Notes: generated by a model not told the origin, from the sequence alone. 64,000 bases of DNA from Olsenella sp. kh2p3 (GCA_900119625.1 FPKD01000001.1:496001-560000), one strand, 5' to 3'; counted from the first letter of the stretch, positions 1 to 10,208 are shown. Program-made: numbers and translations.

Positions 1-28
1 AGACTAGTGCATGTCCTAGCGCAATGGC

Positions 29-346
29 TTAGAACTTCGCGCCGCACTTCTTGCAGACGCGAACCCTGCGACCATTGTCATCGACGTCATGACCAACGCG
101 CGTGCGCTTGCCGCAGACGGGGCAAACGAGCATGACGTTAGAGACGTGGATGGGAGCGGGCTTCTCGATGATACCGCCCTGCTGGTTCATGGCGTTAGGC
201 TTGGTGTGGCGCTTCACAATCGCAGCGCCATCGACAATGACCTTGGAATCCTTCGGCATGGCACGCAGAACCTCTCCCTGCTTGCCCTTGTCCTTGCCGG
301 TGATGACCTCGACCTTGTCGCCCTTCCTCACGTTCATCTTAGGCAT
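29..346 (-). CDS. rplX: 50S ribosomal protein L24
   Basis: Assembly-initiating protein of the large subunit that binds the 5' part of 23S rRNA. The 105-residue product opens with a KOW motif (residues 5-30, with the [10 protein letters not shown] segment). It ends with an added zinc ribbon: Cys75/Cys78 and Cys98/Cys101 as CPVC and CKKC. L24 with such a ribbon is known in several lineages. It lies 14 bases after rplN in the S10/spc cluster, and the next genes (expected rplE onward) are beyond the left edge. An upstream AGGCCTGGACAC stretch is a weak ribosome site; the start is the first ATG that gives the normal L24 N-terminus. Confidence 0.97.
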   Translation of the reverse strand: MPKMNVRKGDKVEVITGKDKGKQGEVLRAMPKDSKVIVDGAAIVKRHTKPNAMNQQGGIIEKPAPIHVSNVMLVCPVCGKRTRVGHDVDDNGRRVRVCKKCGAKF

Positions 347-360
347 GTGTCCAGGCCTCC

Positions 361-729
361 TTACAGCGTCTCGGGTGCGAGCGAGACGATCTTCATGTAC
401 TTGCGATCGCGCAGCTCGCGGGCGACGGGCCCGAAGATACGCGTGCCCTTGGGCTCGCCCTCCTTGTCGACCAGGACGCAGGCGTTCTGGTCGAAGCGGA
501 TGTAGCTGCCGTCCTTGCGGCGGGCCTCCTTCTTGGTGCGCACGATGACGCAGCGCACGATGTCGCCCTTCTTGACGCCGGAACCGGGAGTTGCCTCCTG
601 GACCGCGCCGATGATGACGTCACCGAGGCCAGCGTAGCGGCGCTTGGAGCCACCGAGGACCTTGACGCACTTGACGCGCCTGGCGCCGCTGTTGTCAGCG
701 ACGTTGAGCATGGTCTCCATCTGAATCAT
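361..729 (-). CDS. rplN: 50S ribosomal protein L14
   Basis: Large-subunit protein at the subunit interface that forms intersubunit bridges with 16S rRNA. The 122 residues are exactly the usual length, with the family opening [16 protein letters not shown] and the conserved C-terminal segment [13 protein letters not shown]. It sits between rpsQ (81 bases upstream) and rplX, in the standard spc order. An AGGAACAT stretch before the ATG can serve as ribosome site. Nothing unusual in composition. Confidence 0.98.
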   Translation of the reverse strand: MIQMETMLNVADNSGARRVKCVKVLGGSKRRYAGLGDVIIGAVQEATPGSGVKKGDIVRCVIVRTKKEARRKDGSYIRFDQNACVLVDKEGEPKGTRIFGPVARELRDRKYMKIVSLAPETL

Positions 730-810
730 GTGATGTTCCTCCGAACCTATATCCCACCAGAGGTGCGCCCACGCGAGCGGCGCACATGGGGAATCCTGGG
801 TGTTCGCTAC

Positions 811-1077
811 TTACTTGGCCTTCTCGACAATCTCGACGACGCGCCAACGCTTGGTCTTGGACAGCGGGCGGGTCTCCATGACCTTCACCGTGTCGCCCAG
901 GCCACACTCGTTATTCTCGTCGTGGCAGTGGAGCTTCTTGGAGATGGTCATCATCTTGCCGTACTTGGGGTGGTGCTTGCGGTAGCTGATCTTCACCGTC
1001 ACAGTCTTGTCGCCGGAGAGCGAGACGACGGTTCCGGTGCGAACCTTACGCGCGTTCCTGCTTTCGGTCTCTGCCAT
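811..1077 (-). CDS. rpsQ: 30S ribosomal protein S17
   Basis: Small-subunit protein that binds 16S rRNA early in assembly. At 88 residues it shows the S17 OB-fold core: [16 protein letters not shown] near residue 16, [16 protein letters not shown] in the middle, and [19 protein letters not shown] at the end. It starts 17 bases after rpmC, with a GAGAGAGAT ribosome site. The 81-base gap to rplN is longer than others in this operon, but I see no terminator in it. Confidence 0.97.
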   Translation of the reverse strand: MAETESRNARKVRTGTVVSLSGDKTVTVKISYRKHHPKYGKMMTISKKLHCHDENNECGLGDTVKVMETRPLSKTKRWRVVEIVEKAK

Positions 1078-1094
1078 GTCTTATCTCTCTCCTG

Positions 1095-1310
1095 CTACTT
1101 CTGTGCAGCGGACTTCTCCGCGGCGATCTGACGGGCGCGAATCTCGGTCTGGACGCGAGCGATGTCGCGCTTCACGAGCTTGACGCGAGCGGTGTTGTCC
1201 AGCTGGCTGGTGGCCATCTGAAAACGGAGGTTGAAGAGCTCGGCCCTGCTGTCGTCCAGCTTCTTGGCAAGCTCCTCGTCCGAGAGGGCCTGGATGTCCT
1301 TGTACTTCAT
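1095..1310 (-). CDS. rpmC: 50S ribosomal protein L29
   Basis: Small coiled large-subunit protein near the exit tunnel, where chaperones and targeting factors dock. The chosen ATG gives a 71-residue protein beginning MKYKDIQALSDEELAKKL, the L29 opening, and containing NLRFQMATSQLDNTARVK, the family core. A longer open frame extends upstream into rplP but lacks L29 similarity there. The start lies 5 bases from the rplP stop, and GGAGGAATAGTC just before it is a good ribosome site. Confidence 0.97.
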   Translation of the reverse strand: MKYKDIQALSDEELAKKLDDSRAELFNLRFQMATSQLDNTARVKLVKRDIARVQTEIRARQIAAEKSAAQK

Positions 1311-1315
1311 GGTGA

Positions 1316-1741
1316 CTATTCCTCCCCGTCCTGGTCGGCGCGGGTGACGATCTTGGTCTTGATGGGCAGCTTGTGCTGGGCGAGACGCAGGGCCTCCTTG
1401 GCGGTAGCCTCGTCGACACCAGCGATCTCGAACATGATGCGGCCCGGCTTCACGACGGCCACCCACTCCTCGGGGTTGCCCTTGCCGGAACCCATGCGGG
1501 TCTCTGCCGGCTTCTTGGTGATGGGCTTGTCCGGGAAGATGGTGATCCAGATCTTGCCGCCACGCTTCATCTCACGGGTGATGGCGACACGAGCGGCCTC
1601 GATCTGGCGGTTGGTGATCCAGTGAGCCTCCTCGGCCCTCAGGCCGTAGTCGCCAAAGTAGAGCTTAGTGTTGCCCTTGGCGTGGCCCTTCATGGAACCG
1701 CGCTGGACCTTGCGGTGAAGAACGCGCTTAGGTGCGAGCAT
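1316..1741 (-). CDS. rplP: 50S ribosomal protein L16
   Basis: Large-subunit protein near the A site and peptidyl-transferase centre. It has the family N-terminus [15 protein letters not shown], the [16 protein letters not shown] segment and the [19 protein letters not shown] loop; 141 residues is normal length. Its ATG overlaps the rpsC stop codon by one base (TAATG), which suggests translational coupling with S3. Confidence 0.98.
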   Translation of the reverse strand: MLAPKRVLHRKVQRGSMKGHAKGNTKLYFGDYGLRAEEAHWITNRQIEAARVAITREMKRGGKIWITIFPDKPITKKPAETRMGSGKGNPEEWVAVVKPGRIMFEIAGVDEATAKEALRLAQHKLPIKTKIVTRADQDGEE

Positions 1742-2451
1742 TAACGGCTCCTCCTCTCATTGCGGGCGCGACGGGGACGAGAAGAGCCCTCGAGAGCCGG
1801 CGTGGGCTTGGGCTGGCCAGGCAGCTTCTCGCCCTGATAGATCCAAACCTTGATGCCGCAAGCACCCATGGTGGTGCGGGCGGTTGAGGTGCCGTAGTCG
1901 ATGACGGCACGCAGGGTGTGCAGAGGCACGCGGCCCTCGCGGTACCACTCGCGACGGCCCATCTCGGCGCCGTTCAGGCGGCCGGAGCACTGGATACGGA
2001 TGCCCTTGGCACCAGCCTTGCGGGCGGACTGGACCGCCTTGCGCATGGCACGACGGAAGGCAACGCGCTGCTCGAGCTGCTCGGCGATCGACTGAGCGAC
2101 GAGGTTGGCGTCGAGCTCGGGGCGCTTTACCTCGATAACGTCGACGGCGACCTGGCCCTTGCCGACCTTGGCGACCTTCTCAAGCTCGGAACGCAGGACG
2201 TCGATCTCGGCGCCCTTCTTGCCAATCACGATGCCCGGACGGGCGGTGTACAGGGTGACCTTCACCTTGTCGCCAGCGCGCTCGATGTCGACGCGGGAAA
2301 GGGCTGCCTTCTCGAGGCGCTTCTCGAGGAACTTACGAATCTCGAGATCATTGCCGAGCTTCTCGGCGTAGTTCTTATCGGCGTACCAACGGGAACGCCA
2401 GTCCTCGGTGATGCCGAGACGGAAGCCTGTAGGCTGAACCTTCTGACCCAT
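1741..2451 (-). CDS. rpsC: 30S ribosomal protein S3
   Basis: Small-subunit head protein lining the mRNA entry channel. The 236-residue product starts [14 protein letters not shown]. It contains the KH domain with [14 protein letters not shown] (about residues 73-86) and the C-terminal domain segments [18 protein letters not shown] and [19 protein letters not shown]. The extra tail after about residue 212 is arginine-rich and typical of actinobacterial S3. Placed between rplV and rplP in the standard order. Confidence 0.98.
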   Translation of the reverse strand: MGQKVQPTGFRLGITEDWRSRWYADKNYAEKLGNDLEIRKFLEKRLEKAALSRVDIERAGDKVKVTLYTARPGIVIGKKGAEIDVLRSELEKVAKVGKGQVAVDVIEVKRPELDANLVAQSIAEQLEQRVAFRRAMRKAVQSARKAGAKGIRIQCSGRLNGAEMGRREWYREGRVPLHTLRAVIDYGTSTARTTMGACGIKVWIYQGEKLPGQPKPTPALEGSSRPRRARNERRSR

Positions 2452-2458
2452 GCTTTCC

Positions 2459-2818
2459 CTACGCCTCCTTTCGAGGAGCGACGATGACGGTGATGTGGCT
2501 CGTGCGCTTGTTGATGCGCGAAGCGGAACCCTTGGCGCGAGGACGGATGCGCTTGAGCGTAGGGCCCTCGTCGACGTAGCAGGCCTTCACGTACAGGTCG
2601 TCGCCGCGCAGGCCGTTGTTGTTCTCGGCGTTGGCGATGGCGGAACGCAGAACCTTCGAGACGTCATATGCAGCCGCACGCTTGGTGAACTGCAGGATCT
2701 CGAGGGCCTTGTCGACGGGCTTGTTGCGGATGAGGTCCACGACGGCGCGAGCCTTGCGCGGGGCGATGCGCACGTAACGTGCGACGGCCCTGACCTCGTT
2801 GGAATCGGTGTTAGCCAT
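2459..2818 (-). CDS. rplV: 50S ribosomal protein L22
   Basis: Large-subunit protein whose beta-hairpin lines the polypeptide exit tunnel. The 119 residues include [20 protein letters not shown] near residue 17, the hairpin region, and the end [13 protein letters not shown]. Macrolide-resistance changes in other species map to this hairpin; I cannot call resistance here. It follows rpsS by 13 bases, with GGGGGTAAGCTCGA as the upstream stretch. Confidence 0.97.
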   Translation of the reverse strand: MANTDSNEVRAVARYVRIAPRKARAVVDLIRNKPVDKALEILQFTKRAAAYDVSKVLRSAIANAENNNGLRGDDLYVKACYVDEGPTLKRIRPRAKGSASRINKRTSHITVIVAPRKEA

Positions 2819-2831
2819 TCGAGCTTACCCC

Positions 2832-3092
2832 CTAGTTAGCCTTGTGGCCACGGAAGGTGCGGGTGGGAGCGAACTCGCCCAGCTTGTGACCGACCATGGA
2901 CTCGGTGATGTACACGGGAACGTGCTTGCGACCATCGTGAACCGCGATCGTGTGGCCGACCATCTCCGGGTAGATGGTGGAGGAGCGGGACCAGGTCTTG
3001 ATGACGTCCTTCTTGCCAGCCTCGTTCATAGCGGTGACACGCGCGAGGAGGCGAGTCTCCACGAACGGACCCTTCTTGAGACTTCTGCTCAT
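2832..3092 (-). CDS. rpsS: 30S ribosomal protein S19
   Basis: Small-subunit head protein that pairs with S13 near the A-site finger. The 86-residue product shows [12 protein letters not shown] at the start and the signature [20 protein letters not shown] in the middle, then [15 protein letters not shown]. It lies between rplB and rplV. AGGAGAAAGAAAGC upstream of the ATG is a clear ribosome site. Confidence 0.98.
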   Translation of the reverse strand: MSRSLKKGPFVETRLLARVTAMNEAGKKDVIKTWSRSSTIYPEMVGHTIAVHDGRKHVPVYITESMVGHKLGEFAPTRTFRGHKAN

Positions 3093-3121
3093 GCTTTCTT
3101 TCTCCTACTACTCGTGTACCG

Positions 3122-3958
<837 letters not shown>

Positions 3959-4061
3959 TACTTCTTTCCCTTCTGTTTCCGTTGGCCACCCTGCTCAGGG
4001 ATTGGCGGGGTGACACCGGATTACCACGGTACCGCGCGTATCCATCATGCGCGGCATAAGA

Positions 4062-4086
4062 GCCCGGACCCCCGAAGGGGCCGGGC
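4062..4086 (-). other. Stable hairpin between rplW and rplB
   Basis: Read on the minus strand, a GC-rich stem GCCCGG-CCCC / GGGG-CCGGGC closes over a TTCG loop and is followed by TCTTATG. It resembles a rho-independent terminator with a weak U tract. It sits in the 135-base gap inside the S10 operon, so it may act as a partial terminator, a processing site or an mRNA stabiliser. Which of these is inference. Confidence 0.45.
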
Positions 4087-4093
4087 AGGATTG

Positions 4094-4399
4094 CTACTCG
4101 GCGTCGGCCTGCTGCTGGGTAGCGAAGATCTCAATCTGCTCACCGGGGGCGAGCGTCACGATGGCCTTCTTCCAGCTGCGGGTCATGCCAACCTGGTAGC
4201 GGACGCGCTTGGCCTTGCCGCGCACGTTGATGGTGTTGACCTTGACCACGTGGACGTTGAAGAGCTTCTCAACGGCCTCGGCGATCTCCTCCTTGGGGGC
4301 CTTCTTGGCAACCTCGAAGGTGTACTTGCCCTGCTCCATGAGGTCGTAAGAACGCTCGGAGACCACGGGGCGGATGATGACGTCGTATGCGGACTGCAT
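4094..4399 (-). CDS. rplW: 50S ribosomal protein L23
   Basis: Exit-tunnel protein that docks trigger factor and the signal recognition particle. The 101-residue product has YDVIIRPVVSERSYDLME at the N-terminus and the RNA-binding NVRGKAKRVRYQVGMTRSWKKAIV loop split across residues 58-82. Its start overlaps the rplD stop by one base, consistent with coupling. Length is normal. Confidence 0.97.
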   Translation of the reverse strand: MQSAYDVIIRPVVSERSYDLMEQGKYTFEVAKKAPKEEIAEAVEKLFNVHVVKVNTINVRGKAKRVRYQVGMTRSWKKAIVTLAPGEQIEIFATQQQADAE

Positions 4400-5025
4400 T
4401 ATGCAAGCACCTCCTCGAGCTGCTTCGCGATGTCGGTGGTCATGACGAGGGCACCGTTGTCGATGAGGTTGCGGGTGTTGGCCTCGGAGACGGCGATGCA
4501 GTTGACCTTCTCCAGGTTGCGGAAGGAGAGGTAGCTGTTGACGTCGTCATCGGGGATGACCACGGTGACACGCTTGCCCGAGACGCCCAGGGCATCGAGA
4601 ACGGCCTTGGCCTGCTTGGTCGAGGGCTTCTCGAAGGAGAGGGCATCAACGAGGACGAGCTCGGAATCGGCGACCTTGCCGGAGAGCACGGACCTCATGG
4701 CGAGCTTGACCATCTTCTTGTTGATGCGCTTGGAGTGGTCACGCGGGGTGGGGCCAAAGACAACGCCGCCGCCGGTCCACTGGGCAGCACGGATGGAACC
4801 CTGGCGGGCACGACCGGTGCCCTTCTGGCGCCAAGGCTTGCGGCCGCCGCCGGAGACCTCGTGACGGTTCTTGGTGGAGTGGGTGCCCTGACGCAGGCAG
4901 GCGTCCTGGCAGACCACAACCTGATGGATGACCGGGATGTTCGGCTCGATGCCGAAGGCGTCGTCGGAGAGGTCGGCCTGGCCGGCCGCCTGTCCCTCGA
5001 CGTTCTTGATGTCGTACTTGGACAT
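4399..5025 (-). CDS. rplD: 50S ribosomal protein L4
   Basis: Large-subunit protein with a loop reaching into the exit tunnel; in some bacteria it represses its own operon. The 208 residues include the loop [20 protein letters not shown] and the segment [17 protein letters not shown], both diagnostic. The tip before it reads [12 protein letters not shown], with a cysteine where many species have other residues. It lies 45 bases after rplC, with AAGGAGGACTC as ribosome site. Confidence 0.97.
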   Translation of the reverse strand: MSKYDIKNVEGQAAGQADLSDDAFGIEPNIPVIHQVVVCQDACLRQGTHSTKNRHEVSGGGRKPWRQKGTGRARQGSIRAAQWTGGGVVFGPTPRDHSKRINKKMVKLAMRSVLSGKVADSELVLVDALSFEKPSTKQAKAVLDALGVSGKRVTVVIPDDDVNSYLSFRNLEKVNCIAVSEANTRNLIDNGALVMTTDIAKQLEEVLA

Positions 5026-5070
5026 GAGTCCTCCTTGTTAGCCTAAGTGTGTGCCTACTCGCGTGGGCCC

Positions 5071-5697
5071 CTAGGCCATGCGGACCTGGACCAGGGCGTT
5101 CTTGCCACCGGGCACGGCGCCCTTGATGAGCATGAGGTTCTGCTCAGCATCGACGCGGACGAGCTTGAGGTTCTTGACGGTGACGCGCTCGTCGCCCATG
5201 TGGCCGTACATGTGCAGGCCCTTGCGGACGCGGGCGGGGTAGGCGCACTGGCCAATGGAGCCAGGCTTACGCTGGTTACGGCAGCCGTGGGTCATGGGGC
5301 CGCGGGAGAAGTTCCAGCGCTTGACGGTGCCCTGGAAACCCTTGCCCTTGGAGGTGCCAATGACGTCGACGGACTTGACGTCCGCGAAGTCGGCGACGGT
5401 CACGACGTCGCCGGTGTGGTGCTCCTCGCCGTTCTCGACGCGAACCTCGCGCAGATAGCGCATGGGCTCGACGCCGTGGGCGGCAAAGTGACCGGCCATG
5501 GGCTTGTTGACGTGCTTGGACTTGATGTCTCCGAAGCCGATCTGGACGGCGTCGTAGCCGTCGGTCGCCTTCGTCTTCACCTGCGAGACGGTGCAGGGGC
5601 CAGCCTGGATGACGGTGACGGGGACGACGTTGTCGTCCTCATCCCACACCTGCGTCATTCCGAGCTTGCGGCCAAGGATCGTGCTGACCATGCTCAT
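5071..5697 (-). CDS. rplC: 50S ribosomal protein L3
   Basis: Large-subunit protein with a loop close to the peptidyl-transferase centre. The 208 residues start ILGRKLGMTQVWDEDDNVVP after a short leader and include the loop NFSRGPMTHGCRNQRKPGSI split over residues 148-167. Here rplC is the first gene of its transcription unit: rpsJ, normally directly upstream, lies about 1 kb away behind a terminator. A promoter is visible at 5818-5846. The ATG used has AAGGAATGAGC upstream; a second in-frame ATG lies two codons later. Confidence 0.97.
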   Translation of the reverse strand: MSMVSTILGRKLGMTQVWDEDDNVVPVTVIQAGPCTVSQVKTKATDGYDAVQIGFGDIKSKHVNKPMAGHFAAHGVEPMRYLREVRVENGEEHHTGDVVTVADFADVKSVDVIGTSKGKGFQGTVKRWNFSRGPMTHGCRNQRKPGSIGQCAYPARVRKGLHMYGHMGDERVTVKNLKLVRVDAEQNLMLIKGAVPGGKNALVQVRMA

Positions 5698-5817
5698 TCC
5701 TTACCTTCGGTGGTCATGGGACGATTGGGCAGCTCCTCTGCCCTCCCCAGCGGACCACGTCCTGTAGAAGCAGCACACGGGGGCGAGACACACCTCTCCC
5801 CTTTGTGCAGCCTGTCT

Positions 5818-5846
5818 AGTTTACACGCAGGACTGGGCATTCACAA
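5818..5846 (-). promoter_or_regulatory. Candidate promoter of the rplC operon
   Basis: On the minus strand, TTGTGA (5841-5846), a 17-base spacer and TAAACT (5818-5823), with TG just before the -10. A run of seven A lies about 19 bases upstream of the -35, like an UP element, next to a CCCCAG/CTGGGG hairpin. It would start transcription about 115 bases before rplC, downstream of the zinc-ribbon gene. Confidence 0.55.
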
Positions 5847-5937
5847 TGTCTTCGCAGATTTTTTTGGCCCCAGGAGCTGGGGATTCACATTCCGCGCCGT
5901 CGGGCGTATCCATGGGTAGGCGCTTGGATTTCTCGTC

Positions 5938-6561
5938 TTACAACTGACGGGGAACGCCTCCGTTGGCAGGGATGAACGAGCCCATGACACCCTGGTGTTC
6001 GCGCTTCTCGTGAACAATGTCGCGGGCGAGAAGAACGATCGAAAACACACCCATAACAATGCCGAGAATCAGCAAGCAGAAGCCCGCGCCCAAGGTGACG
6101 TAGTACGCCGTGGACGTAGAGCCAAGCAGCATAAGGCCCACCGTGCAGATCTCGAAGAGCGAGAATGCCGTGGTAATTGAGGAAAGAACGAGCGATGCCG
6201 TACGGCGCCGCAGCATAGGCAGGACGGCGGTGACAATGGCGAGCAGGACGAGAACCGCGCCATCGGGGGCATCCGTCAGGGCTACGGAGTAGTCGTAGCT
6301 CATTCCAGAGACAACGAGGAACGGCAGGAACGCGGCAATGCCCATGAGGAGTGCCGCCGTAAGCGTGACAAGCTCGGCTGGCGTAACGGCTTTGGTGGCC
6401 TGCGAGGGCGCCGGAGGCATAGTGGCCGCCTGTGGCGCCGGCTCAATGGGAGCCGACTTGGGGGTAGCTGCATCCCTAACAGGTACCGAGAGGTCAAAGC
6501 CACAGTTGGGGCAGAACTTCTCGGTACCGGCAAGCTTCTTTCCACACTGAGGACAGAACAT
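5938..6561 (-). CDS. Zinc-ribbon protein with four membrane helices
   Basis: Unknown function. The 207-residue protein begins with a zinc ribbon: Cys3/Cys6 and Cys17/Cys20 in MFCPQCGKKL and KFCPNCGFDL. A Pro/Ala-rich linker (about 28-60) leads to four hydrophobic segments (about 62-86, 101-117, 122-147 and 152-179). The tail is charged. The ATG at 6561 is preferred because GGGGG precedes it and the protein then starts at the ribbon. It lies alone between the rpsJ terminator and the rplC promoter, splitting a normally continuous ribosomal operon. Many Coriobacteriia and Firmicutes carry such ribbon-plus-membrane proteins; a membrane sensor or scaffold role is only a guess. Confidence 0.85.
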   Translation of the reverse strand: MFCPQCGKKLAGTEKFCPNCGFDLSVPVRDAATPKSAPIEPAPQAATMPPAPSQATKAVTPAELVTLTAALLMGIAAFLPFLVVSGMSYDYSVALTDAPDGAVLVLLAIVTAVLPMLRRRTASLVLSSITTAFSLFEICTVGLMLLGSTSTAYYVTLGAGFCLLILGIVMGVFSIVLLARDIVHEKREHQGVMGSFIPANGGVPRQL

Positions 6562-6612
6562 ACAACCCCCTAGCCTCACAGCCAATAGTCTCAATAGTAC
6601 CCATATCGCCAC

Positions 6613-6696
6613 GGGATTGAGTTGCCGGGGAACGGAATCCCATTGCCGGGCAATGGAATCCCACTGCCGGGCAACGGAATCCCACTGCCGGGGAAC
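6613..6696. repeat. Four tandem 21-bp units with inverted ends
   Basis: Four units of 21 bases (6613, 6634, 6655, 6676), the last three following GGAATCCC[A]YTGCCGGGSAAY. The second unit contains CATTGCC-G-GGCAATG, a perfect small dyad. The block begins CGGGATTGAGTT (6612) and is followed by AACTCAATCCCG (6694-6705), an exact 12-base inverted repeat. It lies between the rpsJ terminator and the zinc-ribbon gene, in the region expected to hold that gene's promoter. Confidence 0.85.
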
Positions 6697-6708
6697 TCAA
6701 TCCCGCGG

Positions 6709-6746
6709 AAAAAAAGGGCCCCGTCTCGAGAGGAGACGGAGCCCTT
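6709..6746 (-). terminator. Terminator after rpsJ
   Basis: Minus-strand stem GGGCTCCGTCTC / GAGACGGGGCCC over a CTCTC loop, followed by seven or more T. A textbook intrinsic terminator starting about 25 bases after the rpsJ stop; it ends the rpsL-rpsG-fusA-rpsJ unit. Confidence 0.9.
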
Positions 6747-6769
6747 GGCAATACCTCTGAGCGCTCGGA

Positions 6770-7078
6770 CTAGAGCTTGATCTCGATGTCCACGCCCGCA
6801 GGAAGGTCGAGACGCATGAGCGAGTCGACGGTGGAGCTGCTGGGGTCGAGAATGTCGATGAGACGCTTGTGGGTGAGCATCTCGAACTGCTCGCGGGAGT
6901 CCTTGTCCTTGTGCGGCGAGCGGATGACCGTGTAGAGGTTGCGCTCGGTGGGCAGGGGGATGGGGCCGGAAACACGGGCGCCGGTCTTCTGAGCGGTGTC
7001 CACGATGAGCTTAGCGGACTGGTCGACGACCTCGTGATCGTAGCCCTTGAGGCGAATCCTAATCTTCTGGCTTGACAC
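6770..7078 (-). CDS. rpsJ: 30S ribosomal protein S10
   Basis: Small-subunit head protein, also the NusB partner (NusE) in antitermination. The 102 residues match family length, with [17 protein letters not shown] at the start and the segment [18 protein letters not shown]. It follows fusA by 40 bases and is immediately followed by a strong terminator. Thus it belongs to the str operon here and is separated from rplC. GGAGGTTTACAGT precedes its start. Confidence 0.97.
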   Translation of the reverse strand: MSSQKIRIRLKGYDHEVVDQSAKLIVDTAQKTGARVSGPIPLPTERNLYTVIRSPHKDKDSREQFEMLTHKRLIDILDPSSSTVDSLMRLDLPAGVDIEIKL

Positions 7079-7118
7079 TGTAAACCTCCGTAAATGAGCT
7101 ATCGCTCGTGGTCGTTAA

Positions 7119-9215
7119 CTAGGAAGCGGTGCCGCCGGCCTTGGCGACAATCTCGTCGCGGACGGCCTTCGGAACGGGCTCGTAAGCGCTGAACTGCATG
7201 GTGTAGCTCGCGCGACCCTGCGTCTGAGAACGGAGGTCGGTAGCGTAGCCAAACATCTCGCCCAGGGGCACCTTGGCGCGAATGACCTTGGTGTCCTTGC
7301 GGTCCTCCATGCCCTCGATCTTGCCGCGGCGAGAGGACAGGTTGCCCATGACGTCGCCCATGTACTGCTCGGGGGTCTCGACCTCGACCTCTTCGATGGG
7401 CTCGAGCAGGACCGGGTCGGACTTCTTGAGAGCGTCCTTGATTGCCATGGAGCCAGCAATCTTGAAAGCGGCCTCGGAGGAGTCGACCTCGTGGTAGGAG
7501 CCATCGACGAGGGTCACCTTGATGTCGACGACGGGGTAGCCGGCGATGACGCCGCTCTCGAGCGCCTCCTGGATGCCCTTGTCGATCGAGGGAATGTACT
7601 CCTTGGGCACGACGCCGCCGACGATAGCGTTGACGAACTCGTAGCCCTTGCCCTCCTCGTTGGGCTCCATGTCGATGATCGCGTGACCATACTGGCCGCG
7701 GCCACCGGACTGGCGGACGAACTTGCCCTCTGCGTGCTGGACGGCGTGACCGGCGGTCTCGCGGTAGGCGACCTGGGGCTTGCCCACGTTGCAGTCGACC
7801 TTGAACTCGCGGCGCAGGCGGTCGACGATGATCTCGAGGTGAAGCTCGCCCATGCCGGCGATGATGGTCTGGCCGGTCTCCTGGTCGGTGTGGACGCGGA
7901 AGGTCGGGTCCTCCTCGGCCAGCTTGGCGAGACCAACGGACATCTTCTCCTGCTCGGCCTTGGTCTTGGGCTCGACGGCGACGTCGATGACGGGGTCGGC
8001 GAACTTGATGGACTCGAGGACGATGGGCTTGTGCTCGTCGCAGAGCGTGTCACCGGTCTGGGTGTTCTTGAGGCCGACGCAGGCGACGATGTCGCCGGCG
8101 GAGCACTCCTCGCGGTCCACGCGGTCGTTGGCGTTCATCTCGAGGATGCGGCCCAGGCGCTCCTTGGAGTCCTTGACGGAGTTGTAGACGTAGGAGCCAG
8201 CCTCAGCCTGACCGGAGTACACGCGGATGTAGGTGAGCTTGCCCACGTAGGGGTCGGTCATGATCTTGAAGGCGAGGGCCGAGAAGGGCTCCTTGGGGTC
8301 CGCGTGACGGACCTCGGGCTCACCCTTGAGGTTCTTGCCGTCGATCTCGGGAACGTCGAGCGGGCTGGGGAGGTAGTCGACAACGGCGTCGAGAAGCTCC
8401 TGGATGCCCTTGTTCTTGTAGGCGGAGCCCACGAAGACGGGGTTGAGCTCGTTTGCGATGACGCCCTTGCGGATGGCGGCCTTGAGGAGGTCGACGGGAA
8501 CGTCCTTCTCCTCGAGGACGGCCTCCATGAGCTCGTCGGAGAAGTTGGAGGCGGCGTCGAGAAGCTCCTCGCGCTTCTCCTGGGCGAGGTCAGCGAACTC
8601 CTCGGGGATGGACTCCATGGGCTCGGGGTAGATCATGCCCTTGGCGTCCTCCTTGAAGTCCCACGCGGTCATGGTGACCAGGTCGACGAGACCCCAGAAG
8701 TTGGACTCGGAGCCCATGGGGATCTGCGCAGCCACGGCGGGAGCAGAGAGGCGCTCCTTCATGGTGTCGATAGCGTGGAAGAAGTCGGCGCCCACGCGGT
8801 CGAACTTGTTGATGAAGGCGATGCGAGGCACGTTGTACTTCGCGGCCTGGCGCCAGACGGTCTCGGACTGCGGCTGAACGCCGGCGACGGCGTCGAACAC
8901 CGCGACAGCGCCGTCGAGGACGCGCAGGCAGCGCTCGACCTCGGCCGTGAAGTCCACGTGACCCGGGGTGTCGATGATCTGGATGACGTGGTCCTTCCAG
9001 AAGCACGTGGTGGCCGCGGAGGTGATGGTCACGCCGCGCTCCTGCTCCTGGACCATCCAGTCCATGGTGGCTGCACCGTCGTGGACCTCGCCGATCTTGT
9101 GGGTCTTGCCGGTGTAGTAGAGGATGCGCTCGGTGGTAGTGGTCTTGCCGGCATCGATGTGGGCCATGATGCCGATGTTTCGCAGGTCTTCGAGCTTGTA
9201 CTTCATCTTTGCCAT
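7119..9215 (-). CDS. fusA: Elongation factor G
   Basis: Translocase GTPase. The 698-residue protein has the G1 loop AHIDAGKTT (residues 18-26), the G2/G3 region with DTPGHVDFT, and the NKFD specificity motif. Domain II follows, then domains III-V including the [13 protein letters not shown] segment of domain IV. Length is typical. It lies 17 bases after rpsG and 40 before rpsJ. The start has TAGCTGCAT as poor leader; GGGGGTAGC serves as ribosome site. No resistance change can be claimed by eye. Confidence 0.98.
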   Translation of the reverse strand: MAKMKYKLEDLRNIGIMAHIDAGKTTTTERILYYTGKTHKIGEVHDGAATMDWMVQEQERGVTITSAATTCFWKDHVIQIIDTPGHVDFTAEVERCLRVLDGAVAVFDAVAGVQPQSETVWRQAAKYNVPRIAFINKFDRVGADFFHAIDTMKERLSAPAVAAQIPMGSESNFWGLVDLVTMTAWDFKEDAKGMIYPEPMESIPEEFADLAQEKREELLDAASNFSDELMEAVLEEKDVPVDLLKAAIRKGVIANELNPVFVGSAYKNKGIQELLDAVVDYLPSPLDVPEIDGKNLKGEPEVRHADPKEPFSALAFKIMTDPYVGKLTYIRVYSGQAEAGSYVYNSVKDSKERLGRILEMNANDRVDREECSAGDIVACVGLKNTQTGDTLCDEHKPIVLESIKFADPVIDVAVEPKTKAEQEKMSVGLAKLAEEDPTFRVHTDQETGQTIIAGMGELHLEIIVDRLRREFKVDCNVGKPQVAYRETAGHAVQHAEGKFVRQSGGRGQYGHAIIDMEPNEEGKGYEFVNAIVGGVVPKEYIPSIDKGIQEALESGVIAGYPVVDIKVTLVDGSYHEVDSSEAAFKIAGSMAIKDALKKSDPVLLEPIEEVEVETPEQYMGDVMGNLSSRRGKIEGMEDRKDTKVIRAKVPLGEMFGYATDLRSQTQGRASYTMQFSAYEPVPKAVRDEIVAKAGGTAS

Positions 9216-9232
9216 ATGCAGCTACCCCCGGA

Positions 9233-9703
9233 CTAGAAGCGGTAGTGAGAGAACGCGCGGTTGGCCTCTGCCATCTTGTAGAGGTCCTCGCGACGCTTGA
9301 CGGAGGCGCCGACGCCGTTGGCGGCGTCCATGATCTCGTTGGCGAGACGCTCGGCCATGGTCTTCTCCTTGCGGGCACGCGAGAAGTTCACGAGCCAGCG
9401 GATGGCGAGCGTGGTTGCACGACGGGAGTTGACCTCCATGGGCACCTGGTAGGTGGCGCCACCGACGCGCTTGGGCTTGACCTCGAGCGTAGGACGGATG
9501 TTGTCCATGGCCTTCTTGAAGACGGAGAGGGGATCCTCGCCGGTCTTCTCGGCGACCATGTTGAAGGCACCGTAGACGATGCGCTCCGCGGTGGCCTTCT
9601 TGCCATCGAGAAGGACCTTGTTGATGAGCTGGGTCACGAGGCGGTTGTTGTAGACGGCGTCAGGCTGGACCTCACGACGCACTGCTGCTGCACGACGCGG
9701 CAT
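9233..9703 (-). CDS. rpsG: 30S ribosomal protein S7
   Basis: Primary assembly protein of the 30S head, near the E site. The 156-residue product begins [20 protein letters not shown] and contains the signature [20 protein letters not shown] split over residues 26-48. The end [10 protein letters not shown] is normal. Located between rpsL (45 bases) and fusA, the universal str order. GGGAGATATAAAC precedes the ATG. Confidence 0.98.
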   Translation of the reverse strand: MPRRAAAVRREVQPDAVYNNRLVTQLINKVLLDGKKATAERIVYGAFNMVAEKTGEDPLSVFKKAMDNIRPTLEVKPKRVGGATYQVPMEVNSRRATTLAIRWLVNFSRARKEKTMAERLANEIMDAANGVGASVKRREDLYKMAEANRAFSHYRF

Positions 9704-9748
9704 GTTTATATCTCCCTAGAACGGTTTGCTTGCGTTGCTTGCGATGGT

Positions 9749-10120
9749 TTACTTGCCGCGCTTGGCGCCGTAGCGGGAACGGGCCTTCTTGCGGTTCTGG
9801 ACGGCAGCGCAGTCATAGGCGCCACGGATGATCTTGTAACGGACACCAGGGAGGTCACGAACACGGCCGCCACGGATGAGCACGATGGAGTGCTCCTGCA
9901 GGTTGTGGCCCTCGCCGGGGATGTAGGCGGTGACCTCGATGCCGTTCACGAGGCGCACACGGGCGACCTTGCGGAGGGCGGAGTTAGGCTTCTTGGGCGT
10001 GGTGGTGAAGACGCGGGTGCAGACGCCACGCTTCTGGGGGTTGTGCTGGAGCGCGGCGTTCTTGGACTTGGCCTTGACGCTCACGCGGCTGTGGCGGACG
10101 AGCTGGTTAATGGTAGGCAA
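9749..10120 (-). CDS. rpsL: 30S ribosomal protein S12
   Basis: Decoding-centre protein. The 123 residues contain [16 protein letters not shown] (about 41-56) and the segment [16 protein letters not shown]. The lysines linked to streptomycin sensitivity in other species are present in both segments (PKKPNS; the second site reads [12 protein letters not shown], with R rather than K before V). First gene of the str operon; a promoter is seen about 90 bases upstream. AAGGAGAGAACT is a strong ribosome site. Confidence 0.97.
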   Translation of the reverse strand: MPTINQLVRHSRVSVKAKSKNAALQHNPQKRGVCTRVFTTTPKKPNSALRKVARVRLVNGIEVTAYIPGEGHNLQEHSIVLIRGGRVRDLPGVRYKIIRGAYDCAAVQNRKKARSRYGAKRGK

Positions 10121-10208
10121 AGTTCTCTCCTTCTATACCTATCTACGTGCTTGTACACGAATCTTAAGGGCAGCGCAGCACCGTCGCCCTGGATTGGCGC
10201 GAGGTGAT

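Noticed and set aside
5858..5890. Terminator of the zinc-ribbon gene at the CCCCAG/CTGGGG hairpin
   Set aside because: The run of A/T is on the wrong side of the stem for either strand; it fits better as DNA upstream of the rplC promoter.
7491..9236. Long plus-strand frame opposite fusA (581 codons)
   Set aside because: Leu/Val/Asp-rich mirror frame of a highly biased gene; it has no ribosome site or family resemblance.
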